Part shown: positions 63,749-64,000 of the stretch, one piece after another
Position numbering within the stretch: the first letter of the stretch is position 1
Layout of the letters: the number at the start of each line of letters is the position of its first letter
Source: Impatiens glandulifera
Lineage: Eukaryota > Streptophyta > Magnoliopsida > Ericales > Balsaminaceae
Length of the DNA stretch: 64,000 nucleotides
Assembly: GCF_907164915.1 (NCBI RefSeq)
Contig: NC_061863.1
Coordinates: forward strand, 38,475,382 to 38,539,381
Reading direction: 5' to 3'
Made by a program: the position numbers and the translations under genes
The notes under the pieces: model-generated
Seen by the model: the letters and a program-made list of their open reading frames with translations, nothing else
What the model was told of the DNA's origin: nothing
Databases searched by the model: none

Positions 63749-63777
63749 TCTGTTTTTGTTCTCAAGCTTTTCCAAGA

Positions 63778-64000
63778 ATGTCGACCATAACCAAAGATGT
63801 CAGTGCTACCGTTATTCCTACTTTCTTTAGGGAAAACTACATCGTGTGGAAAAAGAGAGTCCGTGCACACCTCTCTTCTCACCATGATGACATGTGGAGT
63901 GTTATCACAGATGGTCCTATCAAGATCGATAAGAATAAATCTGAATGGACCAGTGAAGAAAAGAGGAAGAACAACCTCAACAACATGGCTGTTAATGTTC
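63778..64000 (+). CDS. Ty1/copia gag, N-terminal part, cut by the window end
   Basis: ATG 43 bases after the LTR end; open to the window end (74 codons). It reads FFRENYIVWKKRVRAHL, then DMWSVITDGPI and EWTSEEKRKNNLNNMAVNV, the standard start of plant copia gag (DUF4219/UBN2 type), the structural protein of the virus-like particle. No stop is seen. Its missing continuation may be the part of gag found truncated at 7005 and 36555. Confidence 0.8.
   Translation, partial: MSTITKDVSATVIPTFFRENYIVWKKRVRAHLSSHHDDMWSVITDGPIKIDKNKSEWTSEEKRKNNLNNMAVNV

Noticed and set aside
1..64000. tRNA, rRNA and organelle sequences
   Set aside because: None recognised on either strand by eye; the only tRNA-related sequence is the retroelement primer-binding site at 63737.

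Overview
The window is plant nuclear DNA. It is very A+T-rich, has long gene-poor stretches, carries several classes of plant transposable element, and holds one plant-type F-box gene present twice. The extra ORF of its copia element resembles, from memory only, retroelement-linked ORFs common in Lamiales genomes. An asterid eudicot is therefore a reasonable but weak guess.

Layout: the window is a tandem series of near-identical large units, each starting with the same sequence. Unit A is 1-24799. Unit B is 24800-29560; it has only the unit's head and tail plus a CACTA transposon end and a 500-N gap. Unit C is 29561-53382. Unit D starts at 53383 and matches A and C only to 60164, after which it has its own flank to the window end. 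A and C are collinear; the largest difference is a 945-bp PIF/Harbinger-like insertion in A (16914-17858) with a precise empty site in C (46428-46430).

Inside a full unit, in order: a hairpin cluster built on ACCGATTGG; a decayed Ty3/gypsy element on the minus strand (gag, protease, RT tail); a second gypsy RT remnant on the plus strand with an LTR-like piece; and a 5'-truncated Ty1/copia element (gag end, pol missing). That copia element carries a separate 3.5-kb second ORF with its own TATA box, then a polypurine tract and a 3' LTR full of palindromic 26-bp repeats. After it come a related LTR on the minus strand with 28-bp repeats, long A+T-rich DNA, and a minus-strand F-box gene of the At5g15710-like F-box/kelch type (379 aa; one amino-acid difference between copies). 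The F-box gene is the only gene in the window that looks intact and cellular.

Unit B carries the left end of a CACTA element that captured exon-like pieces of a type IIB autoinhibited Ca2+-ATPase (ACA family). Unit D's private flank holds a LINE 3' end interrupted by a 5' copia LTR, primer-binding site and gag start. A and C can be explained as D-like sequence that lost the stretch between 60164 and the middle of that gag.

The main caution is assembly. The near-identity of A and C and the round 500-N gap fit either a recent tandem segmental duplication or haplotypes or repeat copies laid end to end by a scaffolder.
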